64,000 nucleotides of DNA, from assembly GCF_002873135.1 (NCBI RefSeq), contig NZ_MCVI01000021.1, positions 201,579-265,578 on the forward strand, written 5' to 3'. The position numbers and the translations under genes are program-made. This stretch comes from Shewanella sp. 10N.286.48.A6 (GTDB taxonomy: Bacteria; Pseudomonadota; Gammaproteobacteria; Enterobacterales; Shewanellaceae). The number at the start of each line of letters is the position of its first letter. Position 1 is the stretch's first letter. Below the pieces are notes generated by a model. The model saw only the letters and a program-made list of their open reading frames with translations. It searched no databases and was not told where the DNA came from. Shown here piece after piece: positions 63,124-64,000 of the stretch.

Positions 63124-63455
63124 GCTAGCCCAGCTTTAGGTATATGAAACGATACTTAGGTTAATCCCAAGTTCGTCAAATAAAGCAATAATACTAGAGT
63201 GACAGTCTATATCGGCGTTAGGTGCTAGGAGTTAAGAATTAAGAATTAAGAATTAAGAATTAAGAATTAAGAGATAGAATCTAGAGTCAAGAGCGACAGA
63301 GTTCGCTCTTAACCTCATGCTGAAAGATGCACTGAATAGGCTTAACAGTCCGTTTTGATTAATGTTCCCGCTGTGTTAATAGCGCCTGTTACGCCATCTA
63401 AAATGACGATATAGGCATCTAACTCGACACATGCGATGAAGAATAAACTTTATTG
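63124..63455. other. 332-bp gap: heptamer tandem repeat, otherwise empty
   Basis: Holds the TTAAGAA repeat (63232-63272). No supported gene. A short open stretch on the minus strand near 63350-63435 lacks a start codon. Confidence 0.5.
63232..63272. repeat. TTAAGAA heptamer tandem repeat
   Basis: Five complete TTAAGAA units and one of six bases, without a mismatch. Confidence 0.95.
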
Positions 63456-64000
63456 TTATTGAACCTCAGTCAGTGGCATTTCTAGCGCCCCACCATTGCC
63501 TGCTTTAACCACCTTATAAACACCAAGGGTACATATTGGCAGCACATAAACACATGCAAATCCGTAAGACATCAAGCTGTAACCTTTACCTATGAGATCG
63601 ACAATGCCTATGGTGCCAAGCAATGCAGCCAATGACACTGTACCGAAGGCGATGAGCGCTCTTAACCAAGGCTTTGCATTAGCCTCATCACTGGTGGCAG
63701 GGATACGTTCAATAACACTTTGCACTAAGCCGACACCGGTTTCGATAAGCGTGCCAAACAAAGCGATGATAAATAGCATTAACAGCCAATCGGGGGCAAA
63801 TTGCTGGATCATCCAATAATTGGGCAGCGGTTTATCTAATACATCAGGATAGCCAACGCTGTAACTTAAGTGGAACAGCAACGCCGGGATCATAATAGCA
63901 ACTGCGGCAATCGCAGCTGACACGAAAGCCTGCTGCCGAGTTACAATATCGCGGGTAGAAAATAATAACCCTGGGGCAATCGCCAAGTTATACATCGCAT
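63456..64000 (-). CDS. C-terminal part of a multi-pass membrane protein (YkvI-like)
   Basis: The gene runs out of the window at its 5' side. The visible part (180 residues) contains about four or five helices, with GLLFSTRDIVTRQQAF, LMLFIIALFGTLIETGVGLVQSVIERI and a last hydrophilic tail (NGGALEMPLTEVQ). The layout resembles the YkvI family, distant relatives of APC-type transporters, but the identification is tentative. Confidence 0.5.
   Translation of the reverse strand, partial: AMYNLAIAPGLLFSTRDIVTRQQAFVSAAIAAVAIMIPALLFHLSYSVGYPDVLDKPLPNYWMIQQFAPDWLLMLFIIALFGTLIETGVGLVQSVIERIPATSDEANAKPWLRALIAFGTVSLAALLGTIGIVDLIGKGYSLMSYGFACVYVLPICTLGVYKVVKAGNGGALEMPLTEVQ

Noticed and set aside
63350..63435. 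A minus-strand coding-like stretch after the last membrane protein
   Set aside because: It has no start codon and lies after two in-frame stops; it could be a gene remnant but is too short to support.
1..64000. CRISPR arrays, tRNA and rRNA genes
   Set aside because: No regularly spaced repeats with unique spacers and no tRNA- or rRNA-like sequence were seen, although small tRNAs could be missed by eye.

Overview
The window is a marine gammaproteobacterial chromosome segment, most likely Shewanella. Base composition is AT-leaning. The signs pointing to Shewanella are a chromosomal subclass B1 metallo-beta-lactamase of the kind described in cold-water Shewanella, a vitamin B12 salvage operon, paired bPH2 membrane proteins, and many small two-component, efflux and lipoprotein operons. 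The genus is inferred from gene content; no rRNA or tRNA gene was seen.

Layout. 1-10 kb: an AlkB-type repair dioxygenase, a membrane diguanylate cyclase, two coupled bPH2 membrane proteins with an in-frame 12-bp minisatellite, a universal stress protein divergent from an aldehyde dehydrogenase/TetR pair, and a VOC protein. 10-15.5 kb: a YpdA/YpdB-like sensor and regulator beside their likely target, a YhjX-like (OFA) transporter, with GCATTT direct repeats upstream of the transporter. 17.9-26.1 kb: an NtrC-type regulator, its histidine kinase and a MacAB-like ABC exporter operon. The operon is preceded by a near-consensus sigma-54 promoter and a phased array of GTGTCCG elements. 26-40 kb: BtuF, a DUF2235 hydrolase, an isochorismatase-fold enzyme, a four-gene cluster led by a minimal J-domain protein, an ABC1 kinase, the metallo-beta-lactamase, a long RluA-family pseudouridine synthase, two GYF-like coiled-coil paralogues, YbaK, PepE and DUF1059 proteins.

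40.6-52.9 kb is a cobalamin region. A B12 riboswitch heads btuD-btuC-cobT-cobS-cobU-cobQ-cobO on the minus strand, through a candidate 22-codon leader ORF that overlaps a TTG start of btuD. cobC lies just upstream as a separate unit, divergent from the B12-dependent methionine synthase metH, and MetJ-like boxes sit in the shared spacer. Uptake (BtuF, BtuCD), nucleotide-loop assembly (CobO, Q, U, S, T, C) and use (MetH) are all present. CbiB was not seen here.

52.9-59.2 kb is a plastic region. Two copies of a roughly 300-bp structured repeat (a third, degenerate copy lies near 10 kb) and a 37-bp exact direct repeat bracket a TraB/TIKI-like protein, an orphan SecA-like ATPase and a sigma-54-type mini-operon whose last gene looks truncated. 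59.2-61.6 kb is a lipoprotein operon (CsgG-like, small lipoprotein, DUF4810, DUF799/GNA1162). The window ends with TM2 and PACE membrane proteins and the C-terminal part of a membrane protein cut by the edge. The best candidates for undescribed biology are the J-domain cluster, the SecA-like locus in its repeats, the sigma-54 exporter module and the GYF-like pair.
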